Positions 25,283 to 31,660 of a stretch of 44,582 nucleotides of DNA are shown here, one piece after another. Location of the stretch: positions 11,057 to 55,638 of the forward strand of contig NZ_KI928942.1 of assembly GCF_000521215.1 (NCBI RefSeq), written 5' to 3'. Origin of the DNA: Labrenzia sp. DG1229 (GTDB lineage Bacteria; Pseudomonadota; Alphaproteobacteria; Rhizobiales; Stappiaceae). Below the pieces are notes generated by a model, which saw nothing but the letters and a program-made list of their open reading frames with translations, ran no database searches and was not told the DNA's origin. The first letter of the stretch is position 1, and the number at the start of each line of letters is the position of its first letter. The translations under genes and the position numbers were made by a program.

Positions 25283-25633
25283 ATGCAGATGAGTCAGAAC
25301 AGTTCAGACGAGGCCGTGCTGAAGGAACTCGGCAACCGGCTCTCTCGCTATCGTCTCAACCGCGACCTGACGCAGGAGGCGCTTGCGGAGGAAGCGGGCA
25401 TCTCGAAACGCACGCTCATCCGCCTTGAAGACGGGGAGCCCGTTCAGGCCACCAACCTGATCCGGGTGCTGCGTGCCCATGGCCTGTTGCAGAACTTCGA
25501 TGCGCTTGTCCCGGAACCGGCCCTCAGCCCTATCCAGCAGGCAAAGCTTCAGGGCAAGGCCCGCAAGCGTGCCTCTTCACCTCGAGAAGATACCGAAGAA
25601 AATTCCTCCTGGTCCTGGGGAGATGACGCATGA
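25283..25633 (+). CDS. hipB: HipB-like Xre antitoxin
   Basis: This protein of about 116 residues has an Xre/Cro helix-turn-helix in residues about 15-70 (LGNRLSRYRLNRDLTQEALAEEAGISKRTLIRLEDG). A disordered, charged C-terminal tail ends WSWGDDA. It sits directly before hipA with an ATGA overlap, the standard order of antitoxin then toxin. The ATG at 25283 is used; a GTG at 25265 would add six residues. It probably binds the repeats upstream and neutralises HipA. Confidence 0.85.
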   Translation: MQMSQNSSDEAVLKELGNRLSRYRLNRDLTQEALAEEAGISKRTLIRLEDGEPVQATNLIRVLRAHGLLQNFDALVPEPALSPIQQAKLQGKARKRASSPREDTEENSSWSWGDDA

Positions 25634-26943
25634 CGACGGCAGTGGTCAGGTTGTGGGGCCGGGACATCGGCGCGGTCAGCTGGGAGGTGGACGGCGCGAT
25701 CGGCAATTTCGAATATGATCCCGCCTTCCGTCAAAGCGGCATTGAGATCGCACCTTTGACGATGCCGCTGTCGGAGCGTATCTACAGTTTTCCCGCCCTG
25801 CCGCGGCCGACCTATCACGGGTTACCCGGGTTGCTCGCCGACTCCCTGCCTGACGATTTCGGCAACGCCCTCATCAATGCCTGGCTTGCCCGCCAGGGCC
25901 GATCTCCCGAAACCTTCAATCCGGTGGAGCGGCTTTGTTACACTGGAACGCGGGGCATGGGTGCTCTTGAATATCAGCCGGCGCGCGGCCCTGCACTCGA
26001 TCAGTCTGTCGAGGTCGATGTCGCGGTGCTGGTCGATCTTGCCAGCGAGATCCTGACGAAGCGAAACACCCTGCAAGGCTCGTTTCTACCGGACGAGCGG
26101 GAGGAGACTTTGCGGGATATCTTGCGTGTCGGGACGTCGGCAGGTGGCGCTCGCGCCAAGGCCATCATCGCCTGGAACGATCAAACCGGCGAGGTCCGTT
26201 CCGGTCAGGCGTCGGCGGGCGAGGGTTTCAGCTACTGGCTGTTGAAATTCGACGGGGTTTCGGGCAACCGGGACAAGGAACTCGACGATCCGGCCGGCTT
26301 CGGCCTGATCGAATATGCCTATTACCGGATGGCGAAAGACGCGGGCATTCAGATGAGCGATTGCCGCCTCCTGAAGGAAGGCGGGCGCAGCCACTTCATG
26401 ACGAAGCGTTTCGACAGGACGGCGACGGGGCGTAAACTCCATATGCAATCGCTCTGTGCCATGGAGCATTTCGACTTCAAACGCGCCGGTGCCTATTCCT
26501 ATGAACAGGCCTTGCAGACGATCCGGAAGCTCGATCTTTCCATCGAAGCGGTGGAAGAGCAATTCCGCCGCATGGCTTTCAACATCGTCGCCCGCAATCA
26601 AGACGACCATGTGAAGAACATCGCCTTCCTGATGGACCGGGCAGGCAGCTGGTCGCTCTCGCCTGCCTATGACGTGACCTACAGCTACAATCCAAGCGGC
26701 GACTGGACGAGTTCCCACCAGATGACGCTGAACGGCAAGCGGGATGGGTTCACTATAGAGGATTTCGACGCCTGCGCCCGGCTCGCCTCGATGAAGCGCG
26801 GCCGCGCCAAGGAAATCGTTCAAGAGGTCCATGACGCGGTCTCGCACTGGCCGACAATTGCTGAAGAGACCGGCATTTCTGACAGCCGCATTGAGGAGAT
26901 CGAACGCAACCAGCGGCTTGCCATCGTCGGCAACGGAGCCTGA
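25630..26943 (+). CDS. hipA: HipA-like serine/threonine kinase toxin
   Basis: This 437-residue HipA-family kinase has an N-terminal HipA_N-like domain and a C-terminal kinase domain. Visible motifs are VGTSAGGARAKA (the loop carrying the regulatory Ser in relatives), YWLLKFDGV (ATP-binding Lys region), NIVARNQDDHVKNIAFL (catalytic Asp/Asn loop) and SLSPAYDVT (metal-binding Asp). HipA toxins phosphorylate translation factors such as glutamyl-tRNA synthetase and cause dormancy. The gene is on the plus strand, divergent from traG and convergent with the relaxase gene (28-base gap), so hipBA was probably inserted between two transfer modules as an addiction device. Confidence 0.9.
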   Translation: MTTAVVRLWGRDIGAVSWEVDGAIGNFEYDPAFRQSGIEIAPLTMPLSERIYSFPALPRPTYHGLPGLLADSLPDDFGNALINAWLARQGRSPETFNPVERLCYTGTRGMGALEYQPARGPALDQSVEVDVAVLVDLASEILTKRNTLQGSFLPDEREETLRDILRVGTSAGGARAKAIIAWNDQTGEVRSGQASAGEGFSYWLLKFDGVSGNRDKELDDPAGFGLIEYAYYRMAKDAGIQMSDCRLLKEGGRSHFMTKRFDRTATGRKLHMQSLCAMEHFDFKRAGAYSYEQALQTIRKLDLSIEAVEEQFRRMAFNIVARNQDDHVKNIAFLMDRAGSWSLSPAYDVTYSYNPSGDWTSSHQMTLNGKRDGFTIEDFDACARLASMKRGRAKEIVQEVHDAVSHWPTIAEETGISDSRIEEIERNQRLAIVGNGA

Positions 26944-26971
26944 TACCGTGTCTCTGTGCCCGATCCTCCCC

Positions 26972-28984
26972 TTACCCGATCCCAAGCCCGCGCTTCCGAG
27001 AGACATCGAAGGACATGTTTGATCCTCGCAAGCGTCCGGAGACCGTCCTTCCGAGCTGGCGTTCAAGCACTGGTCGCCACGGAACCAGCGTGAACTCTCT
27101 CGCATTTTCGAGAATAGCGAAGCGGCCACTCGCCAGTTTCACCGAGCGTTTGTAGATCCCTTCCGCGCGTGCCCCGTCCGGGGTTTCTACAAAGGAGAGG
27201 CCAGTTTTCTTGGAAAGGGTAGCGCCTGCTGCTTCCAGCTCCCGCTGCCTGAGGAGTTGCAGCAGGTTGCGGTGATAGCGGATCCCCTTTTCCTGCCGTT
27301 CTGCCAGGCCTTGGTCTAACAGGTTCTCCTGCCGACGCAGCATCGCTGAGTGGGTAAGATCCCCAAATCGGCCACCGCGCCTTGGCAGCGGGTCAACTTC
27401 GACGAGCTGCCGATCAAGCCAGGTGGCGCCTTTCGCATCGACCTGGGCTTCGAGCGAGAGATAAGAGAGCGTTCTGATATGGGCAGGATAACGCGCAGCT
27501 TTTGCTCCGAGCGCCATGGCCCGTTCCTCGAAATCGTCCGGTATCTCCCACGAGCCGTCGGCATTGCGCTGAACGACGTCCTGCCGCCTCAAGGCTTCGA
27601 GCCGGCGCACATGCGCCTGGACAAAATCCGGCGACGCTGTACCGTCTTGGCTCAGGTGCGCATCAGGCGAATAGATCCCGCTATTCCCCTTTGCGATCTT
27701 TGCAATGGTGCGGTCGGCTTTATGAGTGCCCCGCCCTGCCGGTTCTATCTCGACGACCGCCCCCAATGGCAGGTCTTCCATATCCTGGCGCGGATCGAGG
27801 GCAACGTGATGGACACGGCCGTCTGCGCCATCGACCAGGAGATAGTGGCCCTCATTCAGTTCATCCTGCAGCCCGCGGTTGACGATCCGGCCGATGATTT
27901 TCGTGCTGCGAGGATCGACAGGATCAAAGATGGCGTAGTCGCTCGCGCCCGCATCCAGGCCCACCGCCTTAAGCCCCCGGTGCATAGTCTTGATGATGTC
28001 GCCACGTTCGCCGGTGCGACGGAGGGTTGTTTCCAGGTTTGGGGAGAGTTGCCACTTGCCGGCGGAAAGTTCTTTTGCGAGGCCCCGCCGCACCAGCACA
28101 CGAAGCCGTCCGATCTCAAGCGATTGCCCGCCGTGCCCTTTGCCGCGGTTTGTATCAGCATGCAAATCGAGCAGGCTGTCTTCGCACTGACGGAGCAGGC
28201 GTCGGTCGAGATCGGTGAACCTCTCCTGGTCAACCTGCCGCTCGAGTTTGCGCCGGAGTTCCTGCTCCGTTTGGGGTCCAAGCTCTAGTGTCACGAGTTC
28301 GCTTGCGCGCCGGCGCATGCCATGACCGATATAGTCCCGGGCAATAACAAGATCCTGACCCTGATCGTCCCGGCCCCGCAGCAAAATATGGGAATGGGGC
28401 TGGCCGGTGTTGAAATGATCGACGGCCACCCAGTCGAGCCTGGTGCCGAGATCCTGTTCCATCGTCCGCATCAGATCGCGGACAAAGGGTTTGAGGTTAT
28501 CCAGCTCGATTGCGTCTTCGGGTGAAACGATGAAGCGGAACTGGTGCCGGTCGTTCTCGCTGCGTTTCAGAAAAGCGCCACCATCGGCCTCATCGCTCTT
28601 GGTGTCATAAAGCCGGCCGGCTTCGTTTTCTTTAGAGACACCGTCGCGCTGAAGGTAACGCAGGTGCGCGCGCGCCGCGCCAAGACCGCCGGTCCCTCCC
28701 TTTGCCGCCAATTTGACGATCCGGGACTTGATGACGACCCGGCGGGACGCAGCAGAAAATCTGTATCCGGCCCGATGCCGGTTCAGCCAATCATTGCCGC
28801 GTCCGATCCTCTTGCCCGTGAAGCCTGTCGATCGGCTTGCTCCGGCAGCGCCCGCACCTTCCGCTGAAATCCGGTGAAGCACCTGGTTCAGGTAGCTTTT
28901 CGCCTTTGCGCCACCCTGGCCGCGGATGCGGCCCGGTTTTGGCTTGAAGAGATTGTCCCTGCCCTCGTGATTGTCCTTGGTCAT
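26972..28984 (-). CDS. rlxS: MOB-P type relaxase with DUF3363 (RlxS/VirD2-like)
   Basis: This 670-residue relaxase has an N-terminal basic region and the three-His metal motif HFNTGQPHSHILLRG (His190, His197, His199). A candidate catalytic Tyr110 lies in HLRYLQRDG, and a long DUF3363 C-terminus follows. It nicks one strand at oriT and stays bound to its 5' end during transfer. It is preceded by the candidate oriT (28985-29224) and by traF, DUF2840 and AlpA-family genes, an order resembling the rlxS region of rhizobial symbiosis ICEs. The ATG at 28984 (MTKDNHEGRD) is used. No helicase or primase domain was recognised. Confidence 0.92.
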   Translation of the reverse strand: MTKDNHEGRDNLFKPKPGRIRGQGGAKAKSYLNQVLHRISAEGAGAAGASRSTGFTGKRIGRGNDWLNRHRAGYRFSAASRRVVIKSRIVKLAAKGGTGGLGAARAHLRYLQRDGVSKENEAGRLYDTKSDEADGGAFLKRSENDRHQFRFIVSPEDAIELDNLKPFVRDLMRTMEQDLGTRLDWVAVDHFNTGQPHSHILLRGRDDQGQDLVIARDYIGHGMRRRASELVTLELGPQTEQELRRKLERQVDQERFTDLDRRLLRQCEDSLLDLHADTNRGKGHGGQSLEIGRLRVLVRRGLAKELSAGKWQLSPNLETTLRRTGERGDIIKTMHRGLKAVGLDAGASDYAIFDPVDPRSTKIIGRIVNRGLQDELNEGHYLLVDGADGRVHHVALDPRQDMEDLPLGAVVEIEPAGRGTHKADRTIAKIAKGNSGIYSPDAHLSQDGTASPDFVQAHVRRLEALRRQDVVQRNADGSWEIPDDFEERAMALGAKAARYPAHIRTLSYLSLEAQVDAKGATWLDRQLVEVDPLPRRGGRFGDLTHSAMLRRQENLLDQGLAERQEKGIRYHRNLLQLLRQRELEAAGATLSKKTGLSFVETPDGARAEGIYKRSVKLASGRFAILENAREFTLVPWRPVLERQLGRTVSGRLRGSNMSFDVSRKRGLGIG

Positions 28985-29019
28985 GAATTGAAGCCGATTG
29001 AATCCGAAGACCTGGATCT

Positions 29020-29165
29020 GCTAGCTTGCACCCGGTCTTCTTTTGAAATTTCAGAAGCTTGACCTGTTTCACCTGCACCCGAGGCCTGCCGCCTGGTGCA
29101 GGTGAAACCCGATGTGCAGACTGGGGTTCGGGGTGCCTTGCACCCGTACCTTTTATCTTGCCCTC
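29020..29165 (+). other. oriT: Candidate origin of transfer (oriT) with nic site
   Basis: The 240-base gap between the relaxase gene and traF holds a perfect 14-bp inverted repeat (GTTTCACCTGCACC at 29066-29079, partner 29095-29108, 15-base spacer). A smaller hairpin GGGTGC-CTT-GCACCC is at 29131-29145. TATCTTG|C at 29154-29161 fits the MOB-P nic consensus yATCyTG|y. The order inverted repeat then nic on the same strand is that of RP4 oriT. No T-run follows the large repeat on either strand, so it is not a terminator. Nicking would fall between 29160 and 29161 on the plus strand, giving a transferred strand that runs rightwards. Confidence 0.6.
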
Positions 29166-29224
29166 CACCGCTCTTATCCGTTTCTTCCGCTTTTGGCCGT
29201 TGCTGTGCCCGAGACCTTCAGGTT

Positions 29225-29728
29225 TCAGTCCCGCGAAAAGAGGCTGATCCTCGTCGCTCTACCGAGGATTTGCGCTTCCTCGACAGGACCGAAATACCGG
29301 CTGTCGAAGGAATTCGGGTGTTTCTGGAGTAGGAAGATCTGATAGTCCTGCAGTTGCCGGCACCCCTGCCAACGTGGCAATTGCCGACCGTTACTATCCG
29401 TTGATTTCGCATGGGCAGCGATGACGCCGTTGATAAAAACCCGGGTTTTCCAGCGGCAAACGGCATCGCCTTTTGCGGCGACGATCCTCTTGATCAAAGG
29501 GATTTCCCTGGGGAGATATTTCCGATTATCGATGAGTGTTCGAAGCCATTCTGGGGGCGTTATCAGCACATAGTCGCCGATTTTTGCTTCGGACTGGTCG
29601 AGCCAGTAAAAGCCGATTGGTGCGCTTGCCGACCCGTTATACGCGAGTTTTTTCGGCATGATTTCCACCGCCGAAATCGCCAGGACTAGCACTGAGACGG
29701 CGGTTGAAACGAGCACTGGCGCCTTCAT
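29225..29728 (-). CDS. traF: TraF-like conjugative transfer signal peptidase
   Basis: This 167-residue S26-family peptidase has an N-terminal membrane anchor (about residues 5-22), a catalytic Ser35 in SAPIGFYWL (S-x-P-x-G-x-Y box) and a general-base Lys80 in PLIKRIVAAKGD. In RP4, TraF processes and cyclises the TrbC pilin; a TrbC is encoded here at 21008-21337. The ATG at 29728 overlaps the DUF2840 stop (ATGA) and has GAAGGG upstream; an in-frame start at 29794 would put 22 residues before the anchor. It lies beside the candidate oriT. Confidence 0.92.
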   Translation of the reverse strand: MKAPVLVSTAVSVLVLAISAVEIMPKKLAYNGSASAPIGFYWLDQSEAKIGDYVLITPPEWLRTLIDNRKYLPREIPLIKRIVAAKGDAVCRWKTRVFINGVIAAHAKSTDSNGRQLPRWQGCRQLQDYQIFLLQKHPNSFDSRYFGPVEEAQILGRATRISLFSRD

Positions 29729-30195
29729 CCAAGAACCCTTCTCGCTGCCTTTACCGCCCTGTTTTGCGATTTCGAATAGGGCCGGAAATCGCAACGTGTG
29801 AGGATGCGATTGTGCAGATGGCGAAAGTAAGCGGGCGAGATTTTGTGGGGAGCAAAGCCCCGGGCTTCGAACGTATCGAGATGCGCCAGCATCTTCCGGA
29901 CACGGGCTGCGCCACTCACATGAAGCAGGATCACGGCTCCCGGTTTGACGCCCTGAAGGCGCGTGATTGTTTCTCCCGGCCCAGCCGTTTGCCCGACCAC
30001 AAGGACCCAGACTTCAGTCCCGAATTCGTTTGAGGACCAGCGCAGGTATCCGAACAGATGGCCAGGTTCGAAGACCGCAAGCGCGCGTCTTCGATCAAGC
30101 AATATCCGCTCCTTCGGCTTGCCGAAGCGCAGCCTGTCATTGCGGTATTCGGGATAAAAGACGAGTTCGATGGTCGTGAGAAGGCGGTCACACAT
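29725..30195 (-). CDS. DUF2840 family protein
   Basis: This protein of about 156 residues has the blocks LRFGKPKERILLDRRRALAVFEPGHLFGYLRWSSNEFGTEVW and PGETITRLQGVKPGAVILLHVSG, the DUF2840 pattern. Homologues occur directly upstream of traF in alphaproteobacterial ICEs. The function is unknown. The start at 30195 (MCDRLLTTIEL) overlaps the AlpA-like gene's stop by 8 bases; the ribosome binding site is weak, so a slightly different start is possible. A longer frame to 30303 lies within the upstream gene. Confidence 0.8.
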   Translation of the reverse strand: MCDRLLTTIELVFYPEYRNDRLRFGKPKERILLDRRRALAVFEPGHLFGYLRWSSNEFGTEVWVLVVGQTAGPGETITRLQGVKPGAVILLHVSGAARVRKMLAHLDTFEARGFAPHKISPAYFRHLHNRILTRCDFRPYSKSQNRAVKAARRVLG

Positions 30196-30406
30196 CGGAG
30201 GTGGAATCCTTCTTTCTGAGGTTCGACCAGTCGTTGAGATCGTCGATGTGATAGCGCACATGGCGTCCGTGTTTGCGGTAGATAGGGCCGCCACCATAAA
30301 CACGCATCTTTTCCAGGGTGTTCGGTTTCAGCTTCAAGAACCTGGCCGCTTCCCTTGTGGTGAGAAAGGGGCCGTCGCCTAAAGTTTCGGATGTTTGCTC
30401 GCTCAT
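30188..30406 (-). CDS. rdfS: AlpA/MerR-like excisionase, probable recombination directionality factor
   Basis: This 72-residue protein has a winged helix-turn-helix core, FLTTREAARFLKLKPNTLEKMRVYGGGPIYRKHGRHVRYHIDDLNDW. It resembles AlpA/Xis proteins and RdfS of the Mesorhizobium symbiosis ICE, which directs excision and also activates transfer genes. Start codon ATG 30406 is preceded by GGAGC; an upstream start at 30451 is less likely. It heads the operon rdfS-like, DUF2840, traF, (oriT), relaxase. An integrase partner is not in the window except as the dead gene at 2933. Plain regulator function is the alternative. Confidence 0.75.
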   Translation of the reverse strand: MSEQTSETLGDGPFLTTREAARFLKLKPNTLEKMRVYGGGPIYRKHGRHVRYHIDDLNDWSNLRKKDSTSDV

Positions 30407-30419
30407 GGTAGCTCCGATT

Positions 30420-30609
30420 GTTGGATTTCGGAGCTGGGGCTGCGGCGGCACCTACAGCCGCGTCCAGGAATTCCGCTCCGAAGGCCGCCAAGATCGGCGA
30501 AGTGGAGCCATTTGAGGACTGGCGAAAACTATCAAGACGGTTTTCGCCGGAGGCGGGAGACCGCTTTTTTAAGGAATTGCCCCCGCGCCGGCTGGCGCGA
30601 GGGCTTTTT
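30420..30609 (+). ncRNA. Candidate structured plus-strand RNA with two tandem terminators
   Basis: On the plus strand there are in order: an 8-bp stem TTCGGAGC/GCTCCGAA (30427-30434 with 30475-30482) enclosing GCGGC/GCCGC; a 9-bp stem GGCGAAAAC/GTTTTCGCC (30521-30529 with 30540-30548); a GCGG-GAGA-CCGC hairpin followed by six T (30553-30570); and a long GC hairpin followed by five T (30579-30609). T-runs occur only on the plus strand, so a transcript antisense to the rdfS leader and ending here is suggested. No promoter was identified. Confidence 0.4.
30579..30609 (+). terminator. Intrinsic terminator, plus strand
   Basis: The stem GCCCCCGCGCC / GGCGCGAGGGC has loop GGCT and one internal mismatch pair region, then TTTTT. 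It lies 9 bases past the 3' end of the minus-strand DUF736 gene, but the T-tract is on the plus strand. On the minus strand the stem is followed by AATTCCTT, so termination of the DUF736 message is possible but weaker. Confidence 0.6.
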
Positions 30610-30617
30610 GTTTCCTC

Positions 30618-30944
30618 TCAGGCGGGGTTCCAGAGGATTGCCATGACGTTTTCGTTTTCGTGACCTGCTGCGCGGCCGAGATTGGCGAAGATGCGGTGCG
30701 GTCCGAACTCGGGGGCTGCGAAGGTCAGCGAGATATAGGATCTGCCGCTGGTTTTGCCGGTCTTGTTCCAGCCGCCACCGATTTCGATGCGGTCTTCGGT
30801 GAAGACCCGGAAGTCGGGTTGACCGTCGCTTTCCTTGGTCTCGTTCGGCTTGATGCTGATGCGTTTTTTGAGGCTCATCATCGAAAGCGTGCCTTCGAAA
30901 GCGCCGGTTTCCGTCTTCGTTACAAATCCGAGTGCCTGTGCCAT
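30618..30944 (-). CDS. DUF736 family protein (second of two)
   Basis: This 108-residue protein starts MAQALGFVTKTETGAFEGTLSMMSL and has QPDFRVFTEDRIEIGGGWNKTGKTSGRSYISL, the same DUF736 blocks as the gene at 12569 though clearly diverged. AAGGAG lies 10 bases before the ATG at 30944; an ATG three codons upstream (30953) is too close to that site. It stands alone between a terminator-rich region and a 700-base structured noncoding stretch. It is in the proposed leading region of conjugation, so early expression in the recipient is possible. The function is unknown. Confidence 0.85.
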   Translation of the reverse strand: MAQALGFVTKTETGAFEGTLSMMSLKKRISIKPNETKESDGQPDFRVFTEDRIEIGGGWNKTGKTSGRSYISLTFAAPEFGPHRIFANLGRAAGHENENVMAILWNPA

Positions 30945-31021
30945 TTTCTTCATCTCCTTGTGTTTGCCGCCTCAGGGCCTCTCCCTTCGGCTGACGCGGG
31001 ACCGGGAATGGCGGGCGGGGA

Positions 31022-31161
31022 CCGGGCGAACCCGAAGGGCCGAAGCGGTGAGCGGAGGACTGCCGTGCAGCGGTTTTTTGGGGGCGCAAGCCCCGGCGCG
31101 AGGAAGTCCGCTTCGACCAAGCGGACGGGGAAAAAACCGCTCAAACGGCAGTTTCGCCCGG
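31022..31161. repeat. Multibranched inverted-repeat element
   Basis: Nested stems are present. Outer CCGGGCGAA/TTCGCCCGG lies at 31022-31030 with 31153-31161. ACTGCCGT/ACGGCAGT lies at 31059-31066 with 31145-31152. AGCGGTTTTTT/AAAAAACCGCT lies at 31069-31079 with 31131-31141. Inside are two separate hairpins: GGGGC-GCAA-GCCCC (31081-31094) and GTCCGCTT/AAGCGGAC (31106-31113 with 31119-31126). On the plus strand the first has a GNRA-type loop. It sits 78-217 bases upstream of the DUF736 start. Folding as single-stranded DNA or RNA is suggested. Confidence 0.7.
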
Positions 31162-31551
31162 GCGCCGTTCGCCATAGGTCCTACAAGCAAAGCCGTACGG
31201 GAGAGGCCTTGATGCGAGAAGGTGTTCAAGGCGTGAAAATGGTCGGGCACGGGACTTGGAGTGTGGTGCAAGGAAATGGATTTCGACAGTTTTCCGTTGC
31301 ATGGGTTTGAGCCTCGGGAATGCCTATCCGCCAGCTCTCATCGCCAAAGGAGACGGCTGCCTCTCTTCCGATTGGAGCGTTTGCTGTCTTTCAGAGGCAA
31401 CTGGGACAAGACCGGCAAAATCGGCGGCAGGTTCTTTTTTGATCGGCATCGCGCCATTCTTGCAGAGTGTCATAGACGTCAATTTTGGGCGGGCGGCAGA
31501 CCGGGAACCTGGAACATCTTCATTCCTCTCTCTCTGATCCGCCCGAGAAAC

Positions 31552-31580
31552 AAGACCCGCACCTGTTCGGTTCGGGTCTT
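31552..31580 (-). terminator. Terminator-like hairpin downstream of parB
   Basis: The stem AAGACCCG/CGGGTCTT has a 13-base loop. On the minus strand it is followed by GTTTCTC, and on the plus strand by CTTTG. It lies about 80-110 bases after the parB stop and is the likely end of the ParB transcript. Confidence 0.5.
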
Positions 31581-31606
31581 CTTTGAGTGAATTCGATGAA
31601 CCGCCC

Positions 31607-31652
31607 GGCGGGCTGCGAAGCTTCGTTTCGGGTGAAAGCTTCGCTGCCCGCC
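31607..31652. repeat. 17-bp hairpin immediately downstream of parB
   Basis: Arms 31607-31623 and 31636-31652 (GGCGGGCTGCGAAGCTT against its complement) pair at 16 of 17 positions around a 12-base loop. It starts 8 bases past the parB stop. No T-run is adjacent, so it is probably an mRNA 3' stabiliser or part of the hairpin family scattered through this leading region. Confidence 0.55.
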
Positions 31653-31660
31653 TCCCCTCT

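Larger units (their letters stand above)
30945..31606. other. Noncoding region upstream of DUF736, hairpin-rich at its left
   Basis: No convincing gene is seen in this stretch. The left half is dominated by a foldable element at 31022-31161, listed separately. The right half (31162-31550) holds only short open frames; the longest plus-strand one (31261-31590) lacks a ribosome binding site and any family resemblance. A terminator-like hairpin closes the region near 31580. Confidence 0.5.

Noticed and set aside
29066..29108. Large inverted repeat read as the traF terminator.
   Set aside because: No T-run follows the stem on the minus strand, and the position next to the relaxase gene and a nic-like site fits oriT better.
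29931..30491. Long minus-strand open frame overlapping the AlpA-like and DUF2840 genes.
   Set aside because: It is a shadow frame: the other frames match known families in order with coupled starts and stops.
31261..31590. 109-codon plus-strand open frame right of the multibranched element.
   Set aside because: No ribosome binding site and no family resemblance; the 3' end runs into a terminator-like hairpin.
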